A DNA stretch of 64,000 bases from Streptomyces sp. Ag109_O5-10 (GCF_900105755.1 NZ_FNTQ01000001.1:6386001-6450000); one strand, 5' to 3'; counted from the first letter of the stretch, positions 52,460 through 61,413 are shown. Made by a program: numbers and translations. The notes: a model not told the origin generated them from the sequence alone.

Positions 52460-54388
52460 TCAGTCCACCTCGGCCACCGCCTGCGCGAACTGCGCCTTGT
52501 ACAGCCGTGCGTACGCCCCGTCCGCCGCCAGCAGCTCGGCGTGCGCGCCCTGTTCCACGATCGAGCCGTTCTCCATCACGAGGATGGTGTCCGCGTCCCG
52601 GATCGTCGAGAGGCGGTGCGCGATCACGAACGACGTCCGCCCGTCCGCCAGTTTGGCCATCGCCTTCTGGATCAGGACCTCGGTACGGGTGTCGACCGAC
52701 GACGTCGCCTCGTCGAGGACGAGGATCGTCGGGTCGGACAGGAACGCGCGCGCGATGGTGATGAGCTGCTTCTCACCGGCGCTGACGCCCGTGCCCTCGT
52801 CGTCGATGACCGTGTCGTAGCCGTCGGGGAGGGTACGGACGAACCGGTCCGCGTGGGCCGCCCGCGCCGCCTCCTCGATCTCGCCGCGGGTGACCTCGCG
52901 CGAGGCGCCGTACGCGATGTTGTCCGCGATGGAGCCGCCGAAGAGCCAGGTGTCCTGGAGCACCATGCCGATCCCGGCGCGGAGTTCGTCCCGGGACATG
53001 CGGCTGACGTCGACGCCGTCGAGGGTGATCCGGCCGCCGGAGACGTCGTAGAACCGCATCAGCAGATTGACGAGCGTCGTCTTGCCGGCGCCCGTCGGGC
53101 CGACGATCGCGACCGTGTGGCCCGGTTCCACCGTGAGGGAGAGGTCCTCGATGAGCGGCTTCTCCGGGTCGTACCGGAAGGAGACGTGCTCCAGGGCGAC
53201 CCGGCCGCGCAGTTCGGCGGGGCGCTCGCCGGGGACCGGGTCGGCCTTCTGCTCCTCCGCGTCGAGGAGTTCGAAGATCCGCTCGGCGGAGGCGACACCG
53301 GACTGCACCAGGTTGGCCATGGAGGCGACCTGGGTCAGCGGCATCGAGAACTGCCGGGAGTACTGGATGAAGGCCTGCACGTCACCGATGGACAGCGCGC
53401 CGGACGCGACCCGCAGACCGCCGACGACCGCCACCAGCACGTAGTTCAGGTTCGACACGAACATCATCAGCGGCTGCATGATCCCGCTGTTGAACTGCGC
53501 CTTGAACCCGGCCTCGTACAGCGCCTCGTTCTGCTCGGCGAACTGCTGCGCCGACTCCTCCTGCCGGCCGAACACCTTCACCAGGGTGTGCCCGGTGTAC
53601 ATCTCCTCGACGTGGGCGTTCAGCTTGCCGGTGGAGCGCCACTGCTGCACGAAGTGCGGCTGCGAGCGCTTGCCGATGCGGGTGGCGACCAGGAAGGAGA
53701 GCGGCACGGTGACCAGGGCCACCAGCGCCAGGATCCAGGACACCCAGAACATCACCGCGAGCACGCCGATGATGGTGAGCAGCGAGTTGATGAGCTGGCC
53801 CATCGACTGCTGGAGGGTCTGGCCGATGTTGTCGATGTCGTTGGTGGCGCGGGAGAGCACCTCGCCGCGCTGCCGCTTGTCGAAGTAGGAGAGCGGCAGC
53901 CGGGACAGCTTCGCCTGGACGTCCTCGCGCAGCCGGTACATCGTGCGGTTGACGGACCGGTTGACGAGCCGGGTCGCCACCGCCATCAGCAGGCCGGCGA
54001 CGACGTACGTGCAGAGCGCGAAGAGCAGGACGTCGCCGACCTGACCGAAGTCGATGCCCTTGCCCGGGGTGAAGTCGGTGCTCTTGAGCATGTCGGCGAC
54101 CGTGTCCTGGCCGCGCGCGTGCATGCCCGCAAGGACCTGCTCCTTGGTGGTCCCGGCGGGCATCTGCTTGCCGATGACACCGGCGAAGACCAGGTCGGTG
54201 GCCCTGCCGAGGATCTTGGGGCCGATCACGTTGAGGGCGACGCTCGCGACCACGCAGAACAGCAGTACGTAGATCGTGAGCCGTTCGGGTTCGAACCGGG
54301 CGACGAGCCGTTTGCCCGAGTTCTTGAAGTCCATCGAGCGCTGGTCGGGGCCGCCCCCGGCCATCATGCGTCCCATGGGCCCGGCCAT
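52460..54388 (-). CDS. ABC exporter subunit, catalytically competent half
   Basis: 642 residues, ATP-binding/permease half-transporter. Six membrane helices (about 35-345) with an unusually long extracytoplasmic loop between helices 1 and 2 (about 60-110), then the nucleotide-binding domain: Walker A GPTGAGKTT, a degenerate signature VSAGEKQL, and canonical Walker B ILVLDEATSSVD with Glu. Starts at the ATG at 54388, overlapping the stop of the partner gene by one base. With the partner it should form a heterodimeric multidrug or lipid exporter. Confidence 0.95.
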   Translation of the reverse strand: MAGPMGRMMAGGGPDQRSMDFKNSGKRLVARFEPERLTIYVLLFCVVASVALNVIGPKILGRATDLVFAGVIGKQMPAGTTKEQVLAGMHARGQDTVADMLKSTDFTPGKGIDFGQVGDVLLFALCTYVVAGLLMAVATRLVNRSVNRTMYRLREDVQAKLSRLPLSYFDKRQRGEVLSRATNDIDNIGQTLQQSMGQLINSLLTIIGVLAVMFWVSWILALVALVTVPLSFLVATRIGKRSQPHFVQQWRSTGKLNAHVEEMYTGHTLVKVFGRQEESAQQFAEQNEALYEAGFKAQFNSGIMQPLMMFVSNLNYVLVAVVGGLRVASGALSIGDVQAFIQYSRQFSMPLTQVASMANLVQSGVASAERIFELLDAEEQKADPVPGERPAELRGRVALEHVSFRYDPEKPLIEDLSLTVEPGHTVAIVGPTGAGKTTLVNLLMRFYDVSGGRITLDGVDVSRMSRDELRAGIGMVLQDTWLFGGSIADNIAYGASREVTRGEIEEAARAAHADRFVRTLPDGYDTVIDDEGTGVSAGEKQLITIARAFLSDPTILVLDEATSSVDTRTEVLIQKAMAKLADGRTSFVIAHRLSTIRDADTILVMENGSIVEQGAHAELLAADGAYARLYKAQFAQAVAEVD

Positions 54389-56121
54389 CAGGCAGCCTCC
54401 GCTTCCGTGAGCTGGGAGAGCACGATCTCCCGGTAGGTCTCGTTGCCGGCCATGAGTTCGTGGTGGCGGCCGGTGCCGACGACGCGTCCCTCGTCGAGGA
54501 CGACGATCCGGTCGGCGTCTCTGATGGTCGCCACCCGCTGGGCGACGATGACGACGGTCGCCTCGGCCGTCTCCCGGGCGAGCGCGGCGCGCAGGGCGGC
54601 GTCGGTCGCGTAGTCCAGGGCGGAGAAGGAGTCGTCGAAGAGGTAGATCTCCGGGCGCTGCACGAGCGTGCGGGCGATGGCGAGGCGCTGGCGCTGGCCG
54701 CCGGAGACGTTGGTGCCGCCCTGGGCGATGGGCGCGTTCAGCCCGCCCTCCAGCCTCTCCACGAAGCCCTTGGCCTGCGCCACCTCCAGCGCGTGCCACA
54801 ACTCCTCGTCGGTGGCGTCCGGGTTGCCGTAGCGGAGGTTGGTCGCCACGGTGCCGGCGAACAGGTACGGCTTCTGCGGGACCATGCCGACGGTCTGCGC
54901 GAGCAGCTTCGGGTCGAGGCCCGAGACGTCCTCGCCGTCCACGAGCACCTGGCCGTCGGTGGCGTCGAAGAGGCGCGCGACCAGCCCGAGCAGGGTGGAC
55001 TTGCCGCTGCCGGTGGAGCCGATCACGGCGGTCACCTCGCCGGGCCGGGCGACCAGGTCGACGGCCTTGAGCACCGGCTCCTCGGCACCCGGGTAGCGGA
55101 ACCCGGCGGCCCGGATCTCCAGATGGCCGTGCCGGCGCAGCTCGGTGACCGGCGCGAGCGGCGGGACGACGCTGGACTCGGTGTCCAGGACCTCCTCGAT
55201 GCGCTCGGCGCAGACCTCCGCGCGCGGCACCATCATGAACATGAAGGTGGCCATCATCACGGACATCACGATCTGCATGAGATAGGCGAGGAACGCCGTC
55301 AGGTCACCGATCGCCATGCCGCCGCTGTCGATGCGGTGCGCACCGAACCAGACCACGGCGATCGACGAGACGTTCACCGTCGTCATGACGATCGGGAACA
55401 TCAGCGCCAGCATGTTGCCGGTGGCCAGCTGCATCTGGGTCAGGTCCTTGTTGGCCTTCCCGAACCGGCCCTGCTCGTACTCGTCGCGGACGAACGCGCG
55501 GATCACCCGGTTGCCGGTGATCTGCTCGCGCAGCACCCGGTTCACCGTGTCCAGCCGCACCTGCATGGCCCGGAACAGCGGCCGCAGCCGCCGCACGATC
55601 AGCGTCACGCTGATCCCCAGCAGGGGTACGACGGCGACCAGCACCCCGGACAGCGGGACATCCAGGCCGAGGGCGAGCACGATGCCGCCGACACACATGA
55701 TGGGCGCCGACGCCATCAGGGTGAACGACATCAGGACCAGCATCTGGACCTGCTGTACGTCATTGGTCGTACGGGTGATGAGCGAGGGCGCCCCGAAGTG
55801 ACCCACCTCACGTGCGGAGAAGGACTGCACCCGGTCGAAGACGGCGGCACGTACGTCCCGGCCGAGCGCGGACGCGGTCCTGGCGCCGTAGTAGACGGCA
55901 CCGACGTTGCACACCACCTGAGCGAGCGAGATGCCGATCATCAGGGCGCCGAAGGACAGGATGTAATCCGTGTCACCCTTCACGACGCCGTTGTCGATGA
56001 TGTGGGCGTTGAGCGTGGGCAGGTAGAGAGTGGCGCAGGTCTGCAGGAACTGCAGCAGCACCAGGATGGAGATGGGTTTCCTGTAGGGCCTGAGATAGGT
56101 CCGCAGAAGTCGTATGAGCAC
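54388..56121 (-). CDS. ABC exporter subunit, degenerate-site half
   Basis: 577 residues. Six helices (about 15-305) then NBD: Walker A GSTGSGKST, canonical signature NVSGGQRQR, but Walker B reads EIYLFDDSFSALD, with Asp in place of the catalytic Glu. This pairing of a full signature with a Glu-to-Asp change, opposite the partner's degenerate signature and intact Glu, is the known arrangement of heterodimeric exporters such as BmrCD and TM287/288: one consensus and one degenerate ATP site. First gene of the two-gene operon. Confidence 0.95.
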   Translation of the reverse strand: MLIRLLRTYLRPYRKPISILVLLQFLQTCATLYLPTLNAHIIDNGVVKGDTDYILSFGALMIGISLAQVVCNVGAVYYGARTASALGRDVRAAVFDRVQSFSAREVGHFGAPSLITRTTNDVQQVQMLVLMSFTLMASAPIMCVGGIVLALGLDVPLSGVLVAVVPLLGISVTLIVRRLRPLFRAMQVRLDTVNRVLREQITGNRVIRAFVRDEYEQGRFGKANKDLTQMQLATGNMLALMFPIVMTTVNVSSIAVVWFGAHRIDSGGMAIGDLTAFLAYLMQIVMSVMMATFMFMMVPRAEVCAERIEEVLDTESSVVPPLAPVTELRRHGHLEIRAAGFRYPGAEEPVLKAVDLVARPGEVTAVIGSTGSGKSTLLGLVARLFDATDGQVLVDGEDVSGLDPKLLAQTVGMVPQKPYLFAGTVATNLRYGNPDATDEELWHALEVAQAKGFVERLEGGLNAPIAQGGTNVSGGQRQRLAIARTLVQRPEIYLFDDSFSALDYATDAALRAALARETAEATVVIVAQRVATIRDADRIVVLDEGRVVGTGRHHELMAGNETYREIVLSQLTEAEAA

Positions 56122-56285
56122 GCTACGTCTCTCGGAGTCGGCGGTGGGGTGGGCAGGGTCACCTGCCCGGAGGGCGGGGTGTTTGCCCTAGGCCCCTATC
56201 GTCCGACACTCCACCCGCGTTACCTCAACCGATTAACCCGACAGCGGACGGACACGGCCGTACGCGGACGCGCGTTTCGCGGGGT

Positions 56286-57740
56286 TTACGACCGGAACGC
56301 CCCCGGATGGGTCTGCTCCCGTACCGAGATGAACTGCTGCCGCACCGCCTGCCCGACGGCCAGTTCGTCCCCGGGTTCCAGGACCTGCGCCGCCGCGCCC
56401 TGCCACACCGGCGGTGTGCGCGGGTCCAGCGTCCCCTGCGAGACGCCGAGCGCCCAGGCCGCCTGCCGCGCGGCCCCGATCGCCGCGTAGTCCGCGGGCT
56501 GCGGTACGACGACCTGCGCGCCGAACAGCATCGGCGCCGCCGCCTGCACGGCCGGCAGTTCGGCGGCCTGCCCCAGCAGGAAGACCCGCCGCACCTCGGC
56601 ACCCCGGCCACGGAGCACGTCCAGCGCGTCGGCGAGCCCGCACAGCATGCCCTCGAAGGCGGCCCGCGCGAGGTGCTCCGCCTTCATCGACTCCCGGCGC
56701 AGCCCGGCCAGCGTCCCGGCGGTGTGCGGCAGGTTCGGCGTCCGCTCGCCCTCCAGGTACGGCAGCATGACCAGCCCGTGCGAGCCGGGCGTGGACTTCA
56801 TCGCCAGGTCGGACAGGGCCTCCAGATCGGTCAGCCCGAGCAGTTCGGCGGTGCCGCGCAGGGCCCGTACGGCGTTGAGGGTGGTGACCACCGGCAGGTG
56901 CATGCCGGTCGCGTCGGCGAGCGAGGTGATCATCCCGGAGGTGTCGGCGAGCGCCTCGGTGTGCACGGCCATCACGGAACCCGAGGCGCCGAGCGACACC
57001 ACGGCGTCCCCGAACCCGAGTCCCAGTCCGAAGGCGGCGGCCATGGTCTCGCCGGTCCCCGCGGAGATCAGCAGCCCCTCCGGGGTGGTCCCGGCCGCGT
57101 CGGACGGGCCGATCACCTCGGGCAGCATCGCCTGGTGTCCCAGGGCGAGTTCGACGAGGTCGGGCCGGTAGCCGCCGGTGGCCGCCGACCAGTACCCGGT
57201 CCCGGAGGCCCCGCCGCGATCGGTGGTCCGCCGGACCGGCCGCCCGAGCAACTGCCACACCAGCCAGTCGTGGGCCTGCAGCAGCACGGCGGTCCGCCGG
57301 GCGTTCTCCGGCTCGGTCCTGGCCAGCCAGCGCAGCTTGGTGACGGGCTGCGCGGCCTGCGGCACGCACCCCACCGCCTGCGCCCAGGCCTCCCGGCCGC
57401 CCAGCGCGTCGACGAGATCGGCGGCCGCGACCTGGGCGCGCTTGTCGCCGCCGACGATCGCGGGGCGGACGGTGTTGCCCTGGGCGTCCAGCGGGACCAG
57501 CGCGTTCTGCTGCGCGGACACGCCGATGGCCTGCACACCCTCCAGGAGCCCGCCGCCGGCGGCCTCGCCGAGGGAGAGCAGCCAGGCCTGCGGGTCCACG
57601 TCACTGGGGCGCGCCGCGCCGTCCGGCGTGTCGACCGGGTGCGGTGCGTATCCCTGGCGGAGCACCGCACCCGTGTCCGTGTCGCAGACCACGATGCGAG
57701 TGAAATCGGGTGAGCTGTCCAACCCGGCGACTATCCCCAT
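56286..57740 (-). CDS. FGGY family carbohydrate kinase (xylulokinase-like)
   Basis: 484 residues. FGGY fold: N-terminal phosphate loop region GLDSSPDFTRIVV, the sugar-site part VSAQQNALVPLDAQG, and the C-terminal LPYLEGERTPN with GAARQAAWALG near the end. It resembles xylulokinases, but the N-terminal loop differs from the usual GLDSSTQSTK, so the sugar may be another pentose or a polyol. No transporter or isomerase neighbours, so no pathway can be assigned. Confidence 0.9.
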   Translation of the reverse strand: MGIVAGLDSSPDFTRIVVCDTDTGAVLRQGYAPHPVDTPDGAARPSDVDPQAWLLSLGEAAGGGLLEGVQAIGVSAQQNALVPLDAQGNTVRPAIVGGDKRAQVAAADLVDALGGREAWAQAVGCVPQAAQPVTKLRWLARTEPENARRTAVLLQAHDWLVWQLLGRPVRRTTDRGGASGTGYWSAATGGYRPDLVELALGHQAMLPEVIGPSDAAGTTPEGLLISAGTGETMAAAFGLGLGFGDAVVSLGASGSVMAVHTEALADTSGMITSLADATGMHLPVVTTLNAVRALRGTAELLGLTDLEALSDLAMKSTPGSHGLVMLPYLEGERTPNLPHTAGTLAGLRRESMKAEHLARAAFEGMLCGLADALDVLRGRGAEVRRVFLLGQAAELPAVQAAAPMLFGAQVVVPQPADYAAIGAARQAAWALGVSQGTLDPRTPPVWQGAAAQVLEPGDELAVGQAVRQQFISVREQTHPGAFRS

Positions 57741-57827
57741 GACCGAAATTCTGCCGCACGCGCCGCTGTGGTTCGGCCGACGGGCGCCGTTCGGGTGGGG
57801 GGCGCGTTCCGGGCGCGGGTGCGTCCG

Positions 57828-57868
57828 GGCTGGTCGCGCGGTTCCCCGCGCCCCTGGGGGGTGCGGCC
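57828..57868. repeat. Dispersed GC-rich repeat, short form
   Basis: GCTGGTCGCGCGGTTCCCCG, then CGCCCCTGGGGGGTGCG, between the YtxH-like and FGGY-kinase genes, which both run on the minus strand. Located at the 3' end of the YtxH-like gene. Confidence 0.65.
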
Positions 57869-57886
57869 GGGCGGCTGAAAGTGGAG

Positions 57887-58192
57887 CTACGTGTTGCTGG
57901 TGCCCCAGTCGTCCGCCGCTGCTCCGTTGGTGTTGCGTTCGCGCAGGGAGCGGACGCGGGACGCGACCGAGTCGGGCATGCGGTCGCCGACCTTCTCGCT
58001 CACCGAGTGGATGGCCTTGCCGGCGTAGACGCGGCCCTGCTGGGCGGCGGTCTCCGCGGTGTTGCGGACGGCCGGGTTCTGGGCGACCTGGCGGGCGGAC
58101 TTCTTCAGCTGTTCGTAGCGCTCTCGTCCGGCCCGCGTGCCGAGCACGTAACCGAGAGCGAGCCCGACGGCGAACGTGAGCTTGTAGCGCAT
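57887..58192 (-). CDS. YtxH-like small membrane-associated protein
   Basis: 101 residues. N-terminal hydrophobic helix with glycine zipper (LTFAVGLALGYVLGTRAGRE), then an amphipathic helical tail (YEQLKKSARQVAQNPAVRNTAETAAQQ), the pattern of YtxH-domain proteins. Function unknown; possibly membrane organisation or stress. Monocistronic, upstream of the tRNA cluster and on the opposite strand. Confidence 0.85.
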   Translation of the reverse strand: MRYKLTFAVGLALGYVLGTRAGRERYEQLKKSARQVAQNPAVRNTAETAAQQGRVYAGKAIHSVSEKVGDRMPDSVASRVRSLRERNTNGAAADDWGTSNT

Positions 58193-58326
58193 GGCGGTGC
58201 CACCCTTCCGACGTGGGGGAGTACCGATTGGCGGAGCACCCCCCTGCTTGCGCTAATGTATGTGTCGCAGCGAGCGGGCGCTTCCTGGCGAATACCCAGG
58301 CAGGTACGTTCGATGCAACGAGGCAT

Positions 58327-58399
58327 TCCTCCGTAGCTCAATTGGCAGAGCAGCCGGCTGTTAACCGGCAGGTTACTGGTTCGAGTCCAGTCGGGGGAG
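58327..58399 (+). tRNA. tRNA-Asn (GTT), copy 1
   Basis: 73-nt cloverleaf. Acceptor TCCTCCG pairs with CGGGGGA (one T-G pair), D-arm GCTCAATTGGCAGAGC, anticodon arm CCGGCTGTTAACCGG with anticodon GTT, T-arm ACTGGTTCGAGTCCAGT, discriminator G. CCA is not encoded. Five bases separate it from an identical second copy. Confidence 0.95.
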
Positions 58400-58404
58400 C
58401 TCGG

Positions 58405-58477
58405 TCCTCCGTAGCTCAATTGGCAGAGCAGCCGGCTGTTAACCGGCAGGTTACTGGTTCGAGTCCAGTCGGGGGAG
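58405..58477 (+). tRNA. tRNA-Asn (GTT), copy 2
   Basis: Identical in all 73 positions to the copy 78 bases upstream, so the two arose by tandem duplication or are kept identical by gene conversion. Same transcript, ended by the terminator at 58490-58512. Confidence 0.95.
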
Positions 58478-58489
58478 CATGCTGAACGA

Positions 58490-58512
58490 GGACCCCTGGT
58501 GGGGTCCTTTTT
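58490..58512 (+). terminator. Terminator of the tRNA-Asn transcript
   Basis: GGACCCC-TGGT-GGGGTCC-TTTTT: perfect 7-bp stem with a five-T tail, 13 bases after the second tRNA. Confidence 0.9.
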
Positions 58513-58655
58513 CATGCCCGCGGGAACCGCTGGGCCTGCACCGATGTCCTGAAGGTCGTGACTGTCCGCGGAAGCCGACCAGCCGAAGCAGGAGATCGTA
58601 TGAGCGGCTATGCTGCGGCAGACGGCGCGCACACTTGTACGCGACACGCCGCTAT

Positions 58656-58729
58656 GGGGCGGTAGCTCAGCCGGTTAGAGCAGCGGACTCATAATCCGTC
58701 GGCCGTGGGTTCGAGTCCCACCCGCCCCA
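58656..58729 (+). tRNA. tRNA with CAT anticodon (elongator Met or lysidine-modified Ile2)
   Basis: 74-nt cloverleaf with encoded CCA (58730-58732). Acceptor GGGGCGG/CCGCCCC, D-arm with GGTTAGAGC, anticodon loop CTCATAA, T-arm GTGGGTTCGAGTCCCAC. The anticodon stem has a G-T pair at its top, as in E. coli tRNA-Ile2, which would suit TilS modification to read ATA; elongator tRNA-Met shares the same loop, so the identity is not settled. It starts 144 bases after the tRNA-Asn terminator, so it has its own promoter. Confidence 0.85.
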
Positions 58730-58732
58730 CCA

Positions 58733-58965
58733 TGCAGGTCTCTGACCTGTGGAAACGTCTTATCTGGCGTGCGGATGCAGGACTTGGGCCGCGGGGCCGA
58801 ATCCGCTGCTCGTGAGTTCAACTGCGTGGCAGTCGGTGCGCGTTGGGATCGCGCGGTGTCGCCCGGTGACCCCTGGGCGTCGGGAGAGGGCCCAGGCCGC
58901 AGCGGACGGACCGCCGGGCGGCCGGGCCGGCCGGAAGCGCGGTGCCCGTCGGCGCCGCGCGAGCT
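58733..58965. other. Region after the tRNA cluster, no gene recognised
   Basis: About 230 bases between the CAT tRNA and the PIN-domain relic. Frames are open on both strands but show no domain, no ribosome-binding site and no clean start. I saw no second copy of the tRNA 3' end that would mark an integrated element. It looks like eroded DNA. Confidence 0.4.
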
Positions 58966-59177
58966 TTACTCCCTGAGGTCGATGGTGCGGACCGGCTGCC
59001 CTGTCGTGCGGGCGGTCGATGGTGCGGACCGGCTGCCCTGTCGTGCGGGCGGTCGATGGTGCGGACCGGCTGCCCTGTCGTGCGGGCGATGGCTTCGAGG
59101 TCGCGGTCGTCGTGGAGCAGAGTGAGTCCCGCTTCTTCCGCGGCTGCGGCCACTGAACGACCGGAGGCCGACAGCAC
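58966..59177 (-). pseudogene. Truncated PIN-domain (VapC-like) toxin relic
   Basis: Minus-strand frames read AAAAEEAGLTLLHDDRDLEAIARTTGQPVRTID and end in LRE with a stop at 58966, which is the C-terminal third of a VapC-type PIN nuclease (the acidic LLHDDRDLE segment). The N-terminal two thirds, with the first catalytic Asp residues, are missing. The end is interrupted by three 37-bp copies; because 37 is not a multiple of three, the reading frame is broken. No VapB antitoxin gene is present. A dead remnant. Confidence 0.7.
58978..59088. repeat. Three exact 37-bp tandem repeats within the PIN relic
   Basis: Copies start at 58978, 59015 and 59052 and are identical. Each begins GTCGATGGTGCGGACCGG and encodes (minus strand) the ARTTGQPVRTID part of the toxin C-terminus. 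Perfect identity implies recent slippage or unequal crossing over. Confidence 0.9.
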
Positions 59178-59247
59178 CCGTCCCCCACTGTCGCCCCGGC
59201 TCGACCATCCGAAGCGAAACGGGGGAGGTCAATGCGTGGAATCGCCA

Positions 59248-60150
59248 TCAGAGGGTCAGTACGAACCGCTCGTGCACCTGACCGCCTTCGAGCAGACGGT
59301 GCGCCTCGTCGGCGTCTTGCATGCGCATGGTTCTGTACTCCCGCAGCCTGAGCCGCCCCTGCGCCAACATGGCCATGGTGTCCTTCAACGCGTGAGGAGC
59401 CCGCTTGGGACTGGGATGTGACAGCGTGACACCGAAGTCCGCCGCAGCGGGATCGGACAAGGTGATCACCCAGTCGGCGGCTCCGGTCAGCGCGATCGCG
59501 TCCGCCAGCATTCCCTTGCCAGAGGCGTCGAACGCGAAGCCGACAGCCCCGACACGCCTGACCGCGTCTACCAGCTTCGCGCCGTAGCGTACGGGCGTGG
59601 CACCCAGGGACGTGACCAGTGCGTCGTCCCGCTCGCCTACGGCACTCACCACTTTGATGCCCTGAGCGACAGCCAACTGGGTTGCGATCAAGCCGACGGC
59701 CCCGCCACCACCGAGCACCAGCAGTGTGTCGCCCGTCTTCACCGCCAGCTGTCGCAGAACCCCCGCTGCCGCCTCCGCCGAGGCGGGCAGAGAGGCTGCG
59801 GCCGCCCACGGGACGGAAGGTGGCTTCGCGACCCACATCGAGGCAACCGCGTATTCAGCGTATCCACCAAGGTCGAAAAGCAGTGCCGACACTTCTTCGC
59901 CGATCTGCGTTCCGTTCACTCCGGGCCCGACTGCGTCGACAGTGCCGGCTACCTCGAAGCCGAGTACGGCGTTCCGCCGTAGCGAAAAGGCCTTGAGTCG
60001 GCCCGACCGCAGGGCGAGGTCGGTCGGGCCGACGCCCGCGGCTTTCACCTTCACCCTGATCTGCCCCTCGCCCGGCTGGGGAAGCGGGACATCAGTCCAT
60101 AGCAGGACGTCAGGGCCGCCGAAGTCGGTCAGCGTGATCGCTTTTGGCAT
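59248..60150 (-). CDS. NADP-dependent quinone-oxidoreductase-like protein (MDR family)
   Basis: 300 residues from the ATG at 60150, with GGAGG upstream. Medium-chain dehydrogenase/reductase fold without structural or catalytic zinc Cys: LTDFGGPDVLLWTDVPLPQPG at the N-terminus, FEVAGTVDAVGPGV, and the NADP-binding LVLGGGGAVGLIATQLA (about 142-158). Probably reduces quinones or enones. Third in a minus-strand row after a TetR gene and an epimerase-like gene, but 210 bases separate it from the latter and it has its own palindrome at 60218. Confidence 0.9.
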   Translation of the reverse strand: MPKAITLTDFGGPDVLLWTDVPLPQPGEGQIRVKVKAAGVGPTDLALRSGRLKAFSLRRNAVLGFEVAGTVDAVGPGVNGTQIGEEVSALLFDLGGYAEYAVASMWVAKPPSVPWAAAASLPASAEAAAGVLRQLAVKTGDTLLVLGGGGAVGLIATQLAVAQGIKVVSAVGERDDALVTSLGATPVRYGAKLVDAVRRVGAVGFAFDASGKGMLADAIALTGAADWVITLSDPAAADFGVTLSHPSPKRAPHALKDTMAMLAQGRLRLREYRTMRMQDADEAHRLLEGGQVHERFVLTL

Positions 60151-60217
60151 GTTTCCTCCGTCGGGAAGTCCATGTTTCCGTGTAACGCCGTTGAGAGCTG
60201 GTGGGGCGGCATCGGTG

Positions 60218-60233
60218 TGCACAGGCCTGTGCA
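60218..60233. promoter_or_regulatory. 16-bp perfect palindrome upstream of the oxidoreductase
   Basis: TGCACAGGCCTGTGCA, 68 bases upstream of the oxidoreductase start and within the 210-base spacer. Perfect dyad of this length is unlikely by chance and points to a dimeric repressor; none is adjacent except the TetR gene at 61494. Confidence 0.6.
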
Positions 60234-60360
60234 AGCCCTCCGTTCACGCTCCGTCCCGAACTCCGCTTGCGAGGGCGGGCCGGCGCCCGGGATCCGCCTT
60301 CGGCACGCCGGCTGCCGTGGACTCTGTCGAGTAGGCAGGAGCACAAATGCGCGCTTGCAC

Positions 60361-61413
60361 CTATGCGGGATGCGCGACGGGCAGAAGGCCGAGCTCCAGG
60401 AGGCTTTCGGCGGTGGCCACGACGGCTTCGTCGCTGCTGCGGGGGTTCCAGTCGAGGACGGTACGGGCCTTGTCGTTGCTGACGTGGCGGACCCTGCCGA
60501 GGTTGGACAGCACACCCTGCAGTGCCGGGTCGGCCTCGGCGGCCTTGCGCACCGTCTCGTCCGGAAGCTCGGTGGTCGGGACGGCACTGGCCGCGTCGCC
60601 GAGCCGGTCGCGGATGGCGAGTGCGATCTGGTGCAGGGAGACGGCGTCGCCGGCGGCGGCGATGAAGCGTTCACCGGCTGCCCTGGGGTCGGTCATGGCC
60701 TTGAGGTGCAGGTCGGCGGCGTCCCGGACATCGACGACGGCGAAGTACAGGCGGGGTACGCCCGGCATGGCGCCGCTGAACAGGCCGGTGATCATGTCGA
60801 TCGAGGAGGAGTGGTCGGTGCCGACGACGGGGCCGAAGATGCCGACCGGGGCGACGGTGGCGAGCTGGAGGCCGTTGCCCTCGCGCTCGACGAAGTCCCA
60901 GGCGGCCCGTTCGGCCAGCGCCTTGGACCTGATGTAGGCGGGGAGGCCGCTGTCCAGGTCGGTCCAGTCGTTCTCGGTGAAGGGCCGTTCGGTGGCGGCC
61001 CTGCCGTAGCCGACGGCGGCGAACGAGGAGGTGGCCACCACGCGTTCGACGCCTGCGTCGCGGGCGGCACGCAGCACGCGCAGCGTGCCTTCTCGGGCCG
61101 GGACGATCAGGTCGTCCTCGTGGTCGGGCTCGCCGCCTGGGAAGGGGGAGGCGATGTGCAGGACGTAGCGGCAGTCTGCCACCGCCTCGGCCCACCCTCC
61201 ATCCGCGGTGAGGTCCGCCTCCACGAAAGTGAGCCGGTCACCCGCGTGCACGCCCATGGACTCCACGTCCCTGCGAACCTGCGCCTCGCGGCTGAGGGTC
61301 CGCACCGTGGTGCGGACCTGGTAGCCCTTACCGAGCGCCTGGGCGATGACACGGCCGCCCAGGAATCCGGAGCCTCCAGTGACCAGGACGGTACCGGTCG
61401 AAGTGCTGCTCAT
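60361..61413 (-). CDS. NAD-dependent epimerase/dehydratase (dihydroflavonol-reductase-like)
   Basis: 350 residues from the ATG at 61413 (MSSTSTG), with GAGGAA upstream; a TTG two codons earlier is also possible. Extended SDR: VLVTGGSGFLGGRVIAQAL at the N-terminus, the catalytic Tyr-Lys in PAYIRSKALAE, and VVDVRDAADLHLKAM. Reduces a carbonyl or dehydrates a sugar-like substrate using NADP. 80 bases downstream of the TetR gene on the same strand, probably one operon under its control. Confidence 0.92.
   Translation of the reverse strand: MSSTSTGTVLVTGGSGFLGGRVIAQALGKGYQVRTTVRTLSREAQVRRDVESMGVHAGDRLTFVEADLTADGGWAEAVADCRYVLHIASPFPGGEPDHEDDLIVPAREGTLRVLRAARDAGVERVVATSSFAAVGYGRAATERPFTENDWTDLDSGLPAYIRSKALAERAAWDFVEREGNGLQLATVAPVGIFGPVVGTDHSSSIDMITGLFSGAMPGVPRLYFAVVDVRDAADLHLKAMTDPRAAGERFIAAAGDAVSLHQIALAIRDRLGDAASAVPTTELPDETVRKAAEADPALQGVLSNLGRVRHVSNDKARTVLDWNPRSSDEAVVATAESLLELGLLPVAHPA

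Noticed and set aside
58730..59247. Attachment site (attL/attR) at the CAT tRNA
   Set aside because: No repeat of the tRNA 3' end and no integrase gene could be found within the window.
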